Assembly: GCF_018138715.1 (NCBI RefSeq)
Contig: NZ_JAGSHX010000001.1
Coordinates: 1,054,001 to 1,118,000 of the forward strand
From: Streptomyces asiaticus
Lineage (GTDB): Bacteria > Actinomycetota > Actinomycetes > Streptomycetales > Streptomycetaceae
Direction: 5' to 3'
Length of the DNA: 64,000 nucleotides
Shown: positions 8,848-17,728 of the stretch, one piece after another
How positions within the stretch are numbered: the first letter of the stretch is position 1
Layout of the letters: the number at the start of each line of letters is the position of its first letter
Notes under the pieces: generated by a model
Told to the model about the DNA's origin: nothing
The model's input: the letters and a program-made list of their open reading frames with translations, nothing else
Database searches by the model: none
Made by a program: the position numbers and the translations under genes

Positions 8848-9778
8848 TCAGTTTCTGGCCGAGGAGGAAGTCGACGATCTTCTTCGACTCGGCGACGTCG
8901 GCATCGTTGATGCCACGGGTGGCGAAGGTGATCTCCGGCAGCACCTTCTTCGTCTGCTCCTCGGGCAGCTTGACCTGCTGCTTCGAGGCCTTCGCCGCGG
9001 CGGCGGGATCGTCGGTGACGAGCTTGTCCGCGGCGGCCACCACCTTCAAGATCTTACCGGCGACCTCTTCGTTGTCCTTCAGCCAGCGCTGCTCGGCGAG
9101 CAGCCACTGCGCATACTTCACCCCGAAGTCACCGATGCGCCCGGCGATGTGCCCGCCCGCCGCGGCACCGCGGGCCGCCCACGGCTCGAACAGGATGTAG
9201 CCGTCGATCGAGCCCTGCTCCAGCATTCCCGGGATCTCCGGCGGCGAACTCTGCAGGATCTTCACGGACTTCGGATCGATGCCGTTGTGCCGCAGGTACT
9301 CGTGTGTCGCGTACAGGCCCAGGCCGCCGATCGACGCCATCGTCTTGAGCTGCTTCGGTGACCTGATGCCGTCGCGCAGCACGACCTTGAGGTAGCGGTC
9401 GGATGACTGGAAGACGCCGAGCGCCCGCAGACCGGGATCGTTCACCATCAGCGGCAGTGCGGTGGAATCGGCGTTGGCCGCGATCTGCGCGGTGCCCGCC
9501 GTCACCGCCTGGGACGCCGCCGGACCGCCCTCGGTCTTCACCAGCACCACGTTCACCCCCGCCTTGGCGAACATGCCGCGCTCCACGGCGAGATAGAACG
9601 GGGCGTACGAGGCGTCCACACCGAGGGCGACCCGCACCGTCGGCTTCCCCGCCGAGGACACCCCGGCCGAATCCGTGGAACCGGAAGTGCAGCCCGCGAC
9701 GAGGACCAGGGCCGTGCAGCCGGCGGCCGCGGCACCTCTCCTGATGATCGCCCTTCTGCCGATCTTCTCCGTGTGCAT
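8783..9778 (-). CDS. ABC substrate-binding lipoprotein (NMT1/SsuA type), intact paralogue
   Basis: 331 residues. Strong ribosome site GGAGGACGCA before the ATG. The export signal has GRRAIIRRG then a lipobox VAGC. The mature part has PTVRVALGVDASYAPFYL, SDRYLKVVLRDG, SPPEIPGMLEQGSIDGYI and GVKYAQWLLAEQRWL. The same landmarks occur in the frameshifted protein at 1149-2147, so the two are paralogues on either side of the catabolic genes. No permease or ATPase is next to this copy; it may share the 295-1149 system. It converges on, and overlaps, the MaoC gene. Confidence 0.88.
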   Translation of the reverse strand: MHTEKIGRRAIIRRGAAAAGCTALVLVAGCTSGSTDSAGVSSAGKPTVRVALGVDASYAPFYLAVERGMFAKAGVNVVLVKTEGGPAASQAVTAGTAQIAANADSTALPLMVNDPGLRALGVFQSSDRYLKVVLRDGIRSPKQLKTMASIGGLGLYATHEYLRHNGIDPKSVKILQSSPPEIPGMLEQGSIDGYILFEPWAARGAAAGGHIAGRIGDFGVKYAQWLLAEQRWLKDNEEVAGKILKVVAAADKLVTDDPAAAAKASKQQVKLPEEQTKKVLPEITFATRGINDADVAESKKIVDFLLGQKLIKKSPDLRTTLLKGWYEQHAK

Positions 9779-9897
9779 TGCGTCCTCCTGGCGCCGGATG
9801 TGCTGGGATGCCGACGTTCCCAGCACCAGGCCGGGCCGCATAAGCGAGGCGTCTTGCTCACCGGAACGAACCCATGAGGCGAAACCCCGGGCCGCTC

Positions 9898-10890
9898 CTA
9901 CCAGGGGTCCGTTAGGTCTGTCTTGATCTTGGTGTTGTGTGTCCTGCTGGGCAGGGGTTGGTGGCAGGTGGTGCAGATGCCGGTCCAGCACCTCAAGGTG
10001 TCCTGGAGGGTGTCGAGGGTCTGGTAGAGAGTGAGCTGGGCCCGGGGACTTTTGGGGTCAGCCGTTGTTCGGTGAGGAAGGCGTGGGCGGCGGTCACGAG
10101 GGTGATGTGGTGGTGCCAGCCCGGCCAGGAACGGCCTTCGAAGTGGTCCAGGCCCAGGCCGTGTTTGAGTTCCCGGTAGTCGTGCTCGATGCGCCAGCGG
10201 ACCTTGGCCAGACGGACCAGGTCGGCGATCGGAGTGTCGGTCGGCAGGTTGGACAGCCAGTAATCGGTGGGGGCCTCGGCCTCTTCCGGCCACTCGACCA
10301 GCAGCCAGCAGTCGGGCAGGACCCCGTCCCACCAGCCCTGCTCGGACGAAGCAGCGGCCTTGATCGGACGCTCGACGGCTTTGCCGGCGGGGCGGACGCG
10401 CACGGCGGCGAAACGGGACCGTAACTCCCCGCGTTTGCCCTTCCGCCAGGCAACGGTGGTGAACGCCTGCGGCTCAAGGCCGGCGGCCAGGGCCGCCGCC
10501 GACAGCGCGGGCTGCCGATAGCGAGGCTGAGGCCAGCAGCCGATGGGCCCGTTGCGGTCCGGCGCCTCGGGCTCCGCGTCGAAGGGGTGGGCGGTCACAC
10601 CCGCGCGGACGGCCGGCACGTAGTCGACGCCGCGGTCCGCCAGGGCGGCCCGCAGGTGTGCGTTGGTGCCGTAGGCGGCGTCGGCCACGACGGTCGGCGG
10701 CCTCATTCCCCAGCCGGCGAGCGTGTCGAGCATGTCCAACGCCAGGCGCCACTTCTCGCGGTGCCCGGCCTCGGGCGGAACGCGGGTGGCAGTCCTGCGG
10801 TCGCTGTCCGCTTCCCATTCCCGGGGCAGGAACAGCCGCCACTGCAGCGGGCAGGAAGCGGTGTCGGTCGGCCAGGGCTACACCCTGCGC
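9898..10890 (-). mobile_element. IS701-family element remnant
   Basis: Transposase remnant. The readable core includes CPLQWRLFLPREWEADSD, PTVVADAAYGTNAHLRAAL and VRWRIEHDYRELKHGLGLDH (the family's E-containing C-terminal block). A TAG near 10878 cuts the frame before the core. A frameshift near 10050 moves the last part (LTLYQTLDTLQDTLRCWTG, CTTCHQPLPSRTHN) into another frame ending at 9898. The N-terminal domain is missing. It sits upstream of the intact binding-protein gene, where its insertion could have displaced the promoter. Not expected to be active. Confidence 0.85.
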
Positions 10891-11032
10891 GTCAGTGCCG
10901 TCCCGCCGTACACCGCCAACTCCTCGCCCGCTGCCAGCCGCTCGACGGCGCCCAGGGCCTCCCCGCAGTCCCGGCCCAGCGCACTCACACCCTGACCAAG
11001 ATCGTTCTCACCGATAACCGCTGTACCGATGT

Positions 11033-11164
11033 TCCCCGAGGCCGGGGGCCTTGCGCCAGGGGGACCAGCACCAGCGGCACGGGGAAGGCGAAGAGGCCAA
11101 GGAGTGTGGCCCGCCCGATTCCGATCCGGCGAACGATCCGGCCGGTCAGCGGCTCGCTTCGGCC
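11033..11164 (-). pseudogene. scrap of an MFS transporter
   Basis: About 44 residues resembling the loop and helix of a major facilitator (LTGRIVRRIGIGRATLLGLF, AFPVPLVLVPLAQGPRP). No start, no further helices and no continuation on either side. The rest of 10891-11344 holds nothing else recognised apart from one arm of an imperfect repeat at 11272-11326. A leftover between the IS701 remnant and the aldo/keto reductase gene. Confidence 0.4.
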
Positions 11165-11344
11165 GGCGGCGTTCATCGAGTGGGACCTTGCGGCGCCGGG
11201 CGCCCGGATCCATGACATCGCTCAACGTGCCCAGCCAGCGGGTGGGGTCTACGCTGCGCCCTGCGGCCACCGCCTATCTTCGTTTGTCCACACACCAATT
11301 CGATGATCGCCGGTGGCCGTACCGGCAGCCGTCCGGGCGGGTCC

Positions 11345-12259
11345 TTACCCGGCGGATGCGGCGATGCCGTCGAGGGTGGCAAGAGTTTCCCGGTCGAGGC
11401 GGACATCACCCGCCGCGATGTTCTCCTTCATGTGGGCGGGGTTGGCGGTGCCCGCAATGAGCAGCGTGTGCGCGTGGGTTCCGAGCAGCCAGGCCAGGCC
11501 GACCTGGGCGGGTGTCGCCCCGAGGGACGCGGCGGCCTCGAGCACCGCAGGATGTCCGGTGACCTTGGGCAGGTGGGGAAACGCGGAGCCGAGCGGGCAG
11601 AACGGCACCCACGCGATGTCGTGCTCCCGGCACACGTCCAGCACAGGCTGGCTCGCGCGGTCGAGGAGACTGTAGGCGTTCTGCACGCAGGCGATCCCGG
11701 CGGGCAAGGCGTGGCGCAGCTGCTCAGCGGTGACGTGGCTCAGCCCGATGCCGCCGATCTTGCCCTCGTCCCGCAGGGCGAGGAGCTCCGCGAGCTGGCT
11801 GTCGAGGTCGACGACCTGGTCGCCTTCGGCCAGGATGCCGGGCGGGGCGTCGGCGCGGCGCAGGTTGACCACGTCCAGCCGCTCGACGCCCAGGGTGGCG
11901 AGGTTCGCTTCCACGCCCGCGCGTAACTGCTCGGGTCGCTGGGCCACGACCAGGCCGCCCTGGTCGTCGTGTTCCGCGCCGACCTTGCTCACCAGCACCA
12001 GGTCCTCGGGATACGGCGCCAAGGCCTGCCGGATCAGCTCGTTGCACCGGCCGGCGCTGTAGAACTCCGCGGTGTCGATGTGGTTGACACCCTCGTCGAC
12101 GGCGGCGCGCAGCACCGCGACGGCCAGCTCGGGCTCGGGGGCCGGCCGGACGTGTCCCCCGGCCAGCTGCATCGCCCCCAGTCCGATCCGGGCAACCCGG
12201 CGCCCCGCGAGCATGGCATCGCCTCCCGGCGCCTTCGGTGCGCTTCCGGCTGTGGCCAT
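11345..12259 (-). CDS. aldo/keto reductase
   Basis: NADPH-dependent oxidoreductase, 304 residues, TIM barrel. Landmarks are VARIGLGAMQLAGG, the catalytic Asp and Tyr in DEGVNHIDTAEFYSAG, Lys in LVLVSKVGAEHD, GKIGGIGLSHV, VQNAYSLLDR, and the C-terminal cofactor region (LLIAGTANPAHMKENI). The start chosen has GGGAGC upstream; an ATG 27 bases earlier lacks a site and lies close to the divergent operators. It is divergent from a TetR gene with two palindromes between them, so it is probably the repressor's target. The substrate is not readable. Confidence 0.88.
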   Translation of the reverse strand: MATAGSAPKAPGGDAMLAGRRVARIGLGAMQLAGGHVRPAPEPELAVAVLRAAVDEGVNHIDTAEFYSAGRCNELIRQALAPYPEDLVLVSKVGAEHDDQGGLVVAQRPEQLRAGVEANLATLGVERLDVVNLRRADAPPGILAEGDQVVDLDSQLAELLALRDEGKIGGIGLSHVTAEQLRHALPAGIACVQNAYSLLDRASQPVLDVCREHDIAWVPFCPLGSAFPHLPKVTGHPAVLEAAASLGATPAQVGLAWLLGTHAHTLLIAGTANPAHMKENIAAGDVRLDRETLATLDGIAASAG

Positions 12260-12298
12260 GAGTGTGCTCCCGTTCGTCGATGGCATAGCCTTATCGAT

Positions 12299-12348
12299 GC
12301 GGAGGACCCTCCGCTACGTTGAAGCCATCACAACCGGAGGTTCCTCCG
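12299..12348. promoter_or_regulatory. two palindromic TetR operators in a divergent promoter
   Basis: GCGGAGG-AC-CCTCCGC (12299-12314) and CGGAGG-TT-CCTCCG (12335-12348). Both are perfect dyads of the same core, with centres 35 bp apart, in the gap between the aldo/keto reductase and the TetR gene. This is the usual arrangement for autoregulation plus control of the divergent gene. Confidence 0.75.
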
Positions 12349-12378
12349 ATTAGTAGGGACGACATCAACACCAAGACC

Positions 12379-12945
12379 ATGCGCGCGGACGCACGGCGGA
12401 ACCGGGAACGCCTGATCGAGGCAGCACGCCGGGCGTTCGCCGAACAGGGAGACCAGGCGACCCTGGAAGCGATCGCGACCGACGCCGGCGTGGGCATCGG
12501 CACGCTCTACCGCCACTTCCCCACCCGGGAAGCCATGATCGAGGCGGTCTACCGCGCCGAACTGACCCGCCTGTGCGACGGCGCCCGCGACGTCCTCGAC
12601 GGGCAACCCGCCGACCATGCCCTGCGCAACTGGATGGACCGGTTCGCCGACTACATCGCCGCCAAACGGGAGATGGCCGACGTCCTGCGGGCGATCACCT
12701 CTTCGGGCACCATCACCAGTTCCCAGGCGCGCGAAGAAGTCTCCGTCGCCGTACAGGTGCTGCTTGACGCCGGAATCGCCGACGGCACACTCCGCGACGA
12801 CGTGCCTGCACAGGATGTCGTCGCCAGCACCGTCGGCGCCTTCCTCGCCTGCGGTCCAGATCAACGCGACCAGGTCGGGCGGCTGCTGGACCTGCTCATG
12901 GACGCCCTGCGCCGCGGTGGAAAACCGCCTACCTCCGGGGTGTGA
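12379..12945 (+). CDS. TetR-family repressor
   Basis: 188 residues. N-terminal HTH: RERLIEAARRAFAEQGDQAT, AIATDAGVGIGTLYRHFPTR, EAMIEAVYRAEL. The C-terminal domain is of the kind with EMADVLRAITSSGTI and VGAFLACGPDQRDQVGRLLD. The ATG at 12379 is preferred because an earlier in-frame TTG (12319) would put the operator inside the gene. The ribosome site is weak. Probably represses itself and the divergent aldo/keto reductase. Confidence 0.88.
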   Translation: MRADARRNRERLIEAARRAFAEQGDQATLEAIATDAGVGIGTLYRHFPTREAMIEAVYRAELTRLCDGARDVLDGQPADHALRNWMDRFADYIAAKREMADVLRAITSSGTITSSQAREEVSVAVQVLLDAGIADGTLRDDVPAQDVVASTVGAFLACGPDQRDQVGRLLDLLMDALRRGGKPPTSGV

Positions 12946-13081
12946 CGGCCCGATCTTCATTCGTCCGCACACCAACCGATGACAATCGGCGACCGTACCC
13001 GCATCCACGTGGCGCGGAAGACGTCCAGCTCAATCGCCTCGGCCGGCAGCACCACGGGCACATCCGAATGCTCATCCCCGA
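12946..13081. other. no clear gene; arm of an imperfect direct repeat
   Basis: Bases 12951-13005 resemble 11272-11326 (shared stretches CACACCAA, CCGTACC and others, roughly three quarters identical by eye). The two arms bracket the aldo/keto reductase-TetR pair. On the minus strand a frame reads VVEVRDTRLVQTAVIGDEH; the frame ends at 12957, but it has no convincing start or homologue. It may be the 3' end of a decayed gene. Confidence 0.3.
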
Positions 13082-13804
13082 TCACCGCCGTCTGCACCAG
13101 CCGCGTGTCCCGCACTTCGACGACCCCCAATCGCCCACGGCCAACGATAGATCCGCAGACAGCGCGCACGACAGAGAGCCGATCATTCCCCTCCCGACCG
13201 GCAACCGCCCTGGCGGCACGACGAGTTGAGATCGTCGCGGCCGGGGCCGGCTTGTCCGGTGCGAGCCGGACGCCGTGGAGGCGTACGGCGTGGCGGCGGT
13301 GTACAGGGCCAGGAGCCGGGTGGCGACGCCCAGTTTCTTCTTGCGGATCTTCCGGTCACCGACGACTTTCTGGGCCCAGCCGGAGATCCTTGCGCGGGTG
13401 GTCTTGCCGAAAGTGAACGGGCGGGGCTGCTCAGGCAGCAGTGTGGGGACGGTGACCTCGACGGGGTCCTCGGGGCGGGAGGCCATCACCTCGGCGACGG
13501 TGCCGGGCAGGCGCAGCCAGCCGCCGGTGACCAGCCGCCCAAGCACCCGCTCGGCATCGTCTTGGAGCCAGCCGGTGAGGTCCTGGCCGGTGACGTTCCC
13601 GGTGCCGGCGCGCGCGGCCCGCAGGGTGAGCATGAGCATCGCCAGGCGCACCTCGGCCTCCGGGTGCGGGGAGTGGGCGGCGACGTAGTCCAGCACGGCC
13701 CGGGCGTGCACGCCCTGTGGCCGGGTCAGCAGCCGTTCGACCCTCCGCTGGTTGCCGCCTGCCTTGTCACCGACTGTCGGGCTGGTTGCCGCCTGTCGTG
13801 TCAC
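13082..13804 (-). CDS. conserved actinobacterial hypothetical protein, C-part
   Basis: Recognisable block: HARAVLDYVAAHSPHPEAEV, LTLRAARAGTGNVTGQDLTG, LLPEQPRPFTFGKTTRARIS, GWAQKVVGDRKIRKKKLGVA. I have a memory of similar Streptomyces proteins of unknown function. The likely GTG start overlaps the end of the gene upstream, in a different frame; a frameshift joining the two into one protein is equally possible. The last 60 or so residues (after LYTAATPYAS) look unlike protein, so the C-terminus is probably replaced or shifted. Function unknown. Confidence 0.45.
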   Translation of the reverse strand: MTRQAATSPTVGDKAGGNQRRVERLLTRPQGVHARAVLDYVAAHSPHPEAEVRLAMLMLTLRAARAGTGNVTGQDLTGWLQDDAERVLGRLVTGGWLRLPGTVAEVMASRPEDPVEVTVPTLLPEQPRPFTFGKTTRARISGWAQKVVGDRKIRKKKLGVATRLLALYTAATPYASTASGSHRTSRPRPRRSQLVVPPGRLPVGRGMIGSLSCALSADLSLAVGDWGSSKCGTRGWCRRR

Positions 13805-14327
13805 CGGCCGTCTGGCCGCGGTTGTCGTGCATCTCGCGGGTGGTCTGCGCGGCCTTCTCGGCACGCTTCGCCTCGTGGCGCAGGGCGCCGTCGCCACTGA
13901 CCTCGGCCCACCAGGCGAAGGAGCGGGCCTTGCGCTCGTGGAGTCCGGCGAGGAGGGCGAGGTCGGGCTCGGTGCGCTGCTGGTGGGCGCGGAACGTGTC
14001 CCCGAGTTCGATGAGCTCCATCCGCAGAGCGTCGGGTTCAAGGTCGTGCGGCACGATCCGCTGCGCGATCTTTCCCCACCGCTTCGCCCGCCGGGCCGCC
14101 CTGGGTGAGGCGGCGCGGGCACGAGGGACCGACGTCGGCGGAGACGAAGCACCGGCCGCGGGGGAGGGGCCGTGGTCGGAGAAGACCGCCGCCGCACCAT
14201 TACCGACCGTGCCGCCTGAGGGATCCCGCTGCGCGGCCGGTTTCCCCTCCTCCGTCCCGGCCGGGGCGGTACGCGATGCCCCAACGTCACACCATCGAGC
14301 GATGACAAGACCGGTAGAACGCCACAT
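13767..14327 (-). CDS. conserved hypothetical protein, N-part partner
   Basis: Reads RRAKRWGKIAQRIVPHDLEP, LRMELIELGDTFRAHQQRTE and LALLAGLHERKARSFAWWAE, helical and charged. The first 60 residues are low-complexity and may not be coding. It ends GDTTGGNQPDSR; just after comes GDKAGGNQ in the next frame. The near-duplicate bases (GGTGACACGACAGGCGGC and GGTGACAAGGCAGGCGGC) mark the junction with the downstream gene. Unknown function. Confidence 0.45.
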   Translation of the reverse strand: MWRSTGLVIARWCDVGASRTAPAGTEEGKPAAQRDPSGGTVGNGAAAVFSDHGPSPAAGASSPPTSVPRARAASPRAARRAKRWGKIAQRIVPHDLEPDALRMELIELGDTFRAHQQRTEPDLALLAGLHERKARSFAWWAEVSGDGALRHEAKRAEKAAQTTREMHDNRGQTAGDTTGGNQPDSR

Positions 14328-14345
14328 CCCGCACTCTCAAAGCCG

Positions 14346-15362
14346 GTGTCCTGCCCCGGACACGGAGGGCAGGAGCACGCCACGACCGATGTCGGTGCCG
14401 GGTTCTACCTCGACCCGCCGAAGGAGGTGCGGAGGGGGAAGGCTCCGACGCGCCGGTCTACTGGGAATACCACAAGCACAAGACCGACCCGGCGCGAGCG
14501 GCTTACGTGTACTGGTTCTTCTACGCGTACAACAAACTGACACCGGGCAACAGGCACGAGGGTGACTGGGAGCGCGTCGCGGTTCAATTGCGCGACGCCA
14601 AGCCGGAGGCGGTGACGTTCGCGAAGCACGGCGGCGATCCATGCAGCGTGAAGTGGTCGGACCTGAATCCGCAGGACGGGCATCCGACGGTGTACTCGGC
14701 GCGTGGTTCCCACGGCTCCTACCCGACTGCCGGATACCACCGGGTGAGTGCCACGTTCGACCGGACGTCGAAGGACGGCCCCGAGTGGCACACGTGGAAC
14801 CGTGCCCGCCCCGCCGACCGCGAGCCCTGGTGGGGGTACGCCGGGTGGTGGGGTTCGCAGGAACACGTGAACGGCTTCAACGGGCCGATGGGCCCGTACC
14901 CGAAACGTCAACTGCCCGGCGTCTTCACCGACGATCGTTGTGGGTCCGCCGACAAGCCGCCGACGGATTCGCCCGGGGGACAGCCCGGGGAGCCCGGGGG
15001 CCAGACCGCGCCCAGGACGAAGGAGGGGGCGATCCGGCGGTACGAGCAGTACCTCCACGCCGTGGGGGCGGGAGGACATCGACACCGTCTGCGAGATCGC
15101 CGGGCCCGCGGCGAAGCAGGCGGAGGACCAGGGGTTCGGTCCGTGTACGTCAACGTTTGTCATCACGTTCCAGATGATCCCGCCCACGCAGAAGAAAGCT
15201 CTGCAGACCGCGACAGTCGACCCGGAGCGCGTCGTCGTGCGAACGCCCGACAAGGTCGACATGCCGGCGGAGTCGGTCAGGTCCTCCGCCACCTTCTCCG
15301 AAAGCGACCTCGGGACCAGCACCCTGGAATACATCAAGGGCAAGTGGTATATCACCGACTGA
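14346..15362 (+). pseudogene. Vps62/DUF946-like protein with two frameshifts
   Basis: The centre has the family's hallmark blocks: APVYWEYHKHKTDPARAAYV, WFFYAYNKLTPGNRHEGDWE, HPTVYSARGSHGSYPTAGYH. The N-terminal piece (GAGFYLDPPKEV) is in another frame, broken near 14440. The C-terminal domain (TVCEIAGPAAKQAEDQGFGP, STLEYIKGKWYITD) is in the first frame again after a shift near 15064 in a G-run. A Pro/Gly-rich linker (GGQPGEPGGQ) separates the domains. No signal peptide remains, so the 5' end is probably lost. The function of the family in bacteria is not established. Confidence 0.65.
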
Positions 15363-15377
15363 AGCGCGCGTGATCGA

Positions 15378-15409
15378 GGGCGGGCGGCCCGGGCGCGGGG
15401 TGCCCGCCC
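15378..15409. terminator. GC-rich hairpin between convergent genes
   Basis: GGGCGGGC (15378-15385) pairs perfectly with GCCCGCCC (15402-15409) around a 16-base loop. It lies between the ends of the Vps62-like gene (+) and the ACC deaminase operon (-), so it may terminate both. No T-run, as usual in Streptomyces. Confidence 0.5.
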
Positions 15410-15423
15410 CGGCGTCGCCGGTT

Positions 15424-16434
15424 CTACCCGAACAGGGCGCTGTAGCCGTTCAGCGCCGGCTGCCCGCCGAGGTGGGCGTAGAGCACCTTGGCGTCCTTGG
15501 CGATCTCGCCCCGGGCGACGAGGTCGATGAGGGCCGCCATGGACTTGCCCTCGTACACCGGGTCGGTGACCATGCCCTCGGTCCGCGCGGCCAGCCGCAT
15601 CGCGTCCATGGTGGACTCGTCCGGGATGCCGTAGGTGCCCGCGTGGTAGCGCTCGTCGAGCAGGATCTCGTCGTGCGTGAGCTCCCGGTCCAGGCCGATG
15701 AGCGACGCGGTCCCGCGCGCGATCCGCGCCACCTGGTCCCAGGTCTCCTTCGGCTTGGCCGAGGCGTCGATGCCGAGGATCCGCCGCGGCCGCCCGCCCA
15801 GCGCGGCGAATCCGGCGATCATGCCGGCCTGGGTGCTGCCGGTGACCGCGCACACCACGATGGTGTCGAAGAAGACCCCGAGCTGCTGTTCCTGCTCCGC
15901 CACCTCGAACGCCCAGTTCGCGAAGCCCAGCCCGCCGAGCCGGTGGTCCGAGGCGCCGGCGGGGATCGCGTACGGCTTGCCGCCCGCCGCCTCGATCTCC
16001 GCGATCGCCTGCTCCCAGCTCTCCTTGAACCCGATGCCGAACCCGGCCTTCACCAGCCGCACGTCCGCTCCGGCGAGCCGGGACAGCAGGATGTTGCCGA
16101 CCTTGTCGTATACCGCGTCCGGCCAGTCGACCCAGCTCTCCTGGATCAGCACGCACTTGAGCCCCGCCCGGGCCGCGACCGCCGCGACCTGGCGGGTGTG
16201 GTTGGACTGCACGCCGCCGATCGACACGAGCGTGTCGCAGCCCTGCGCCAGGGCATCGGCCACGAGGTATTCCAGCTTGCGGGTCTTGTTGCCGCCGTAG
16301 GCGATGCCGGAGTTGCAGTCCTCGCGCTTGGCCCAGATCTCCGCGCCGCCCAGGTGCGTGGTCAGGCGCTCCAGGCGGTGCACCGGCGACGGGCCGAACA
16401 GCAGCGGGTAGCGGTCGAAGTCGTTGAGGGACAA
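15424..16434 (-). CDS. acdS: 1-aminocyclopropane-1-carboxylate (ACC) deaminase
   Basis: 336 residues, PLP enzyme of the tryptophan-synthase-beta fold. It splits ACC, the plant ethylene precursor, into 2-oxobutyrate and ammonia. The PLP lysine is in [12 protein letters not shown] (Lys50) and the substrate Ser in GGVQSNHTR. Tyr294 and Glu295 (DPVYEGKSM) and Leu322 (AHLGG) fall at the canonical positions that separate true ACC deaminase from D-cysteine desulfhydrase. The start is TTG with GGAGAGA seven bases upstream. It is last in an operon with an MHS transporter and an M20 peptidase. Confidence 0.93.
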   Translation of the reverse strand: MSLNDFDRYPLLFGPSPVHRLERLTTHLGGAEIWAKREDCNSGIAYGGNKTRKLEYLVADALAQGCDTLVSIGGVQSNHTRQVAAVAARAGLKCVLIQESWVDWPDAVYDKVGNILLSRLAGADVRLVKAGFGIGFKESWEQAIAEIEAAGGKPYAIPAGASDHRLGGLGFANWAFEVAEQEQQLGVFFDTIVVCAVTGSTQAGMIAGFAALGGRPRRILGIDASAKPKETWDQVARIARGTASLIGLDRELTHDEILLDERYHAGTYGIPDESTMDAMRLAARTEGMVTDPVYEGKSMAALIDLVARGEIAKDAKVLYAHLGGQPALNGYSALFG

Positions 16435-16447
16435 GGGATCTCTCCGA

Positions 16448-17728
16448 TCAGTGGATGTCGAGCCTGCGCCGCGCGAACGCCACGCAGGACAGGCTGAGCA
16501 CGGCCAGGAACATCAGGTAGAAGGTCGGCGCGAGCTTGCTGCCGGTCACGTCGACGAGCCAGACGATGATCAGCGGCGTCGTGCCGCCGAACAGCATCAC
16601 GGCGATGTTGTAGCTCACCGCCAGGCCGGTGGCCCGGTTGGTGACCGGGAACAGCTCCGCCATCATCGCGGGCAGTGGCGCGAAGTAACCGGCCTTCAAC
16701 ACGCCGATCAGGAACATCACGCCGAGTATCACCCCGAAGCCCGGGGCGGCGACCAGGAACGCGAGGCTCGGGTACACCAGCGCGAGGATCAGCGTCGCGA
16801 AGATCAGCATGATACGGGTGCGGCCGAACCGGTCCGACAGGTGACCCACCACGGGAGTCAGGCCGGTCAGCACGATCCCGGTGACCAGGGTGGACGCGAA
16901 TCCGGTCGACGCCGGCAGGTCCAGCTCCTTCACCGCGAAGGTGGGCATGTAGGTGATGAAGTAGCTGATCGCGGTGGACACGGCGAGCGCGCCCATGGCC
17001 ACGAACATGCGGTCCTTCTGAGTACGGAACGTCTCCTTCACCGGCGCGCGCTCCTGGTCCGCGGTCTCGACGAACTCACCGGCCTCGCCGACGTAACGCC
17101 GGATGTAGTAGCCGATCGGGCCGATCAGCAGACCGAAGAAGAAGGGGATGCGCCACCCCCACGACTCCAGCTGAGCGTCGGACAGCGTGGCCGTGAGCAC
17201 CGTGCCGAACGCCGACGCGAGCAGCGTCGCGAAGCCCTGGCTCGCGAACTGCCAGCTGGCCATGAAGCCGCGCTTCTCGGGCATGTGCTCGACGAGGAAC
17301 GCGGTGGCGCTGCCGAACTCCCCGCCCGCGGAGAAGCCCTGGACGAGCCGGGCGAGCAGGATCGCGATCGGCGCGACGAGCCCGATCTTCGCGTACGGCG
17401 GCATGATCGCGATGAGCAGCGTCGCGACCATCATGAGCCGGATCGACACCATGAGCGCACGCTTGCGCCCGGCACGGTCGGCATACCCGCCGAGCACGAG
17501 TGCCCCCAGCGGACGGACCACATAGGCCACCGCGAACGTGCCGAGCGTCAGCAGCAGCGACACGGTCTCGTCGGCGGTGGGGAAGAACTGTTTCGAGATC
17601 GTCGCGGCGAAGAAGCCGTAGACGAGGATGTCGAACCATTCCAGCGCGTTCCCGATGGACGCGGCGATGATGACGCGGTGCACCTTCACCGGTGCTTCGG
17701 GGGCGACTGTCTGTGTGGGTGCGGTCAT
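16448..17728 (-). CDS. MFS transporter of the metabolite:H+ symporter (MHS) family
   Basis: 426 residues, 12 predicted membrane segments. Family marks are [60 protein letters not shown] and [15 protein letters not shown] proteins import small organic acids or betaine-like solutes. The ATG overlaps the stop of the M20 gene (ATGA), and acdS begins 13 bases after its stop. The trio suggests uptake and breakdown of an amino-acid-like compound, possibly ACC or a conjugate. Confidence 0.92.
   Translation of the reverse strand: MTAPTQTVAPEAPVKVHRVIIAASIGNALEWFDILVYGFFAATISKQFFPTADETVSLLLTLGTFAVAYVVRPLGALVLGGYADRAGRKRALMVSIRLMMVATLLIAIMPPYAKIGLVAPIAILLARLVQGFSAGGEFGSATAFLVEHMPEKRGFMASWQFASQGFATLLASAFGTVLTATLSDAQLESWGWRIPFFFGLLIGPIGYYIRRYVGEAGEFVETADQERAPVKETFRTQKDRMFVAMGALAVSTAISYFITYMPTFAVKELDLPASTGFASTLVTGIVLTGLTPVVGHLSDRFGRTRIMLIFATLILALVYPSLAFLVAAPGFGVILGVMFLIGVLKAGYFAPLPAMMAELFPVTNRATGLAVSYNIAVMLFGGTTPLIIVWLVDVTGSKLAPTFYLMFLAVLSLSCVAFARRRLDIH

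Noticed and set aside
15424..16434. D-cysteine desulfhydrase instead of ACC deaminase
   Set aside because: Glu295 and Leu322 are the deaminase-type residues, and overall length and motifs match AcdS.
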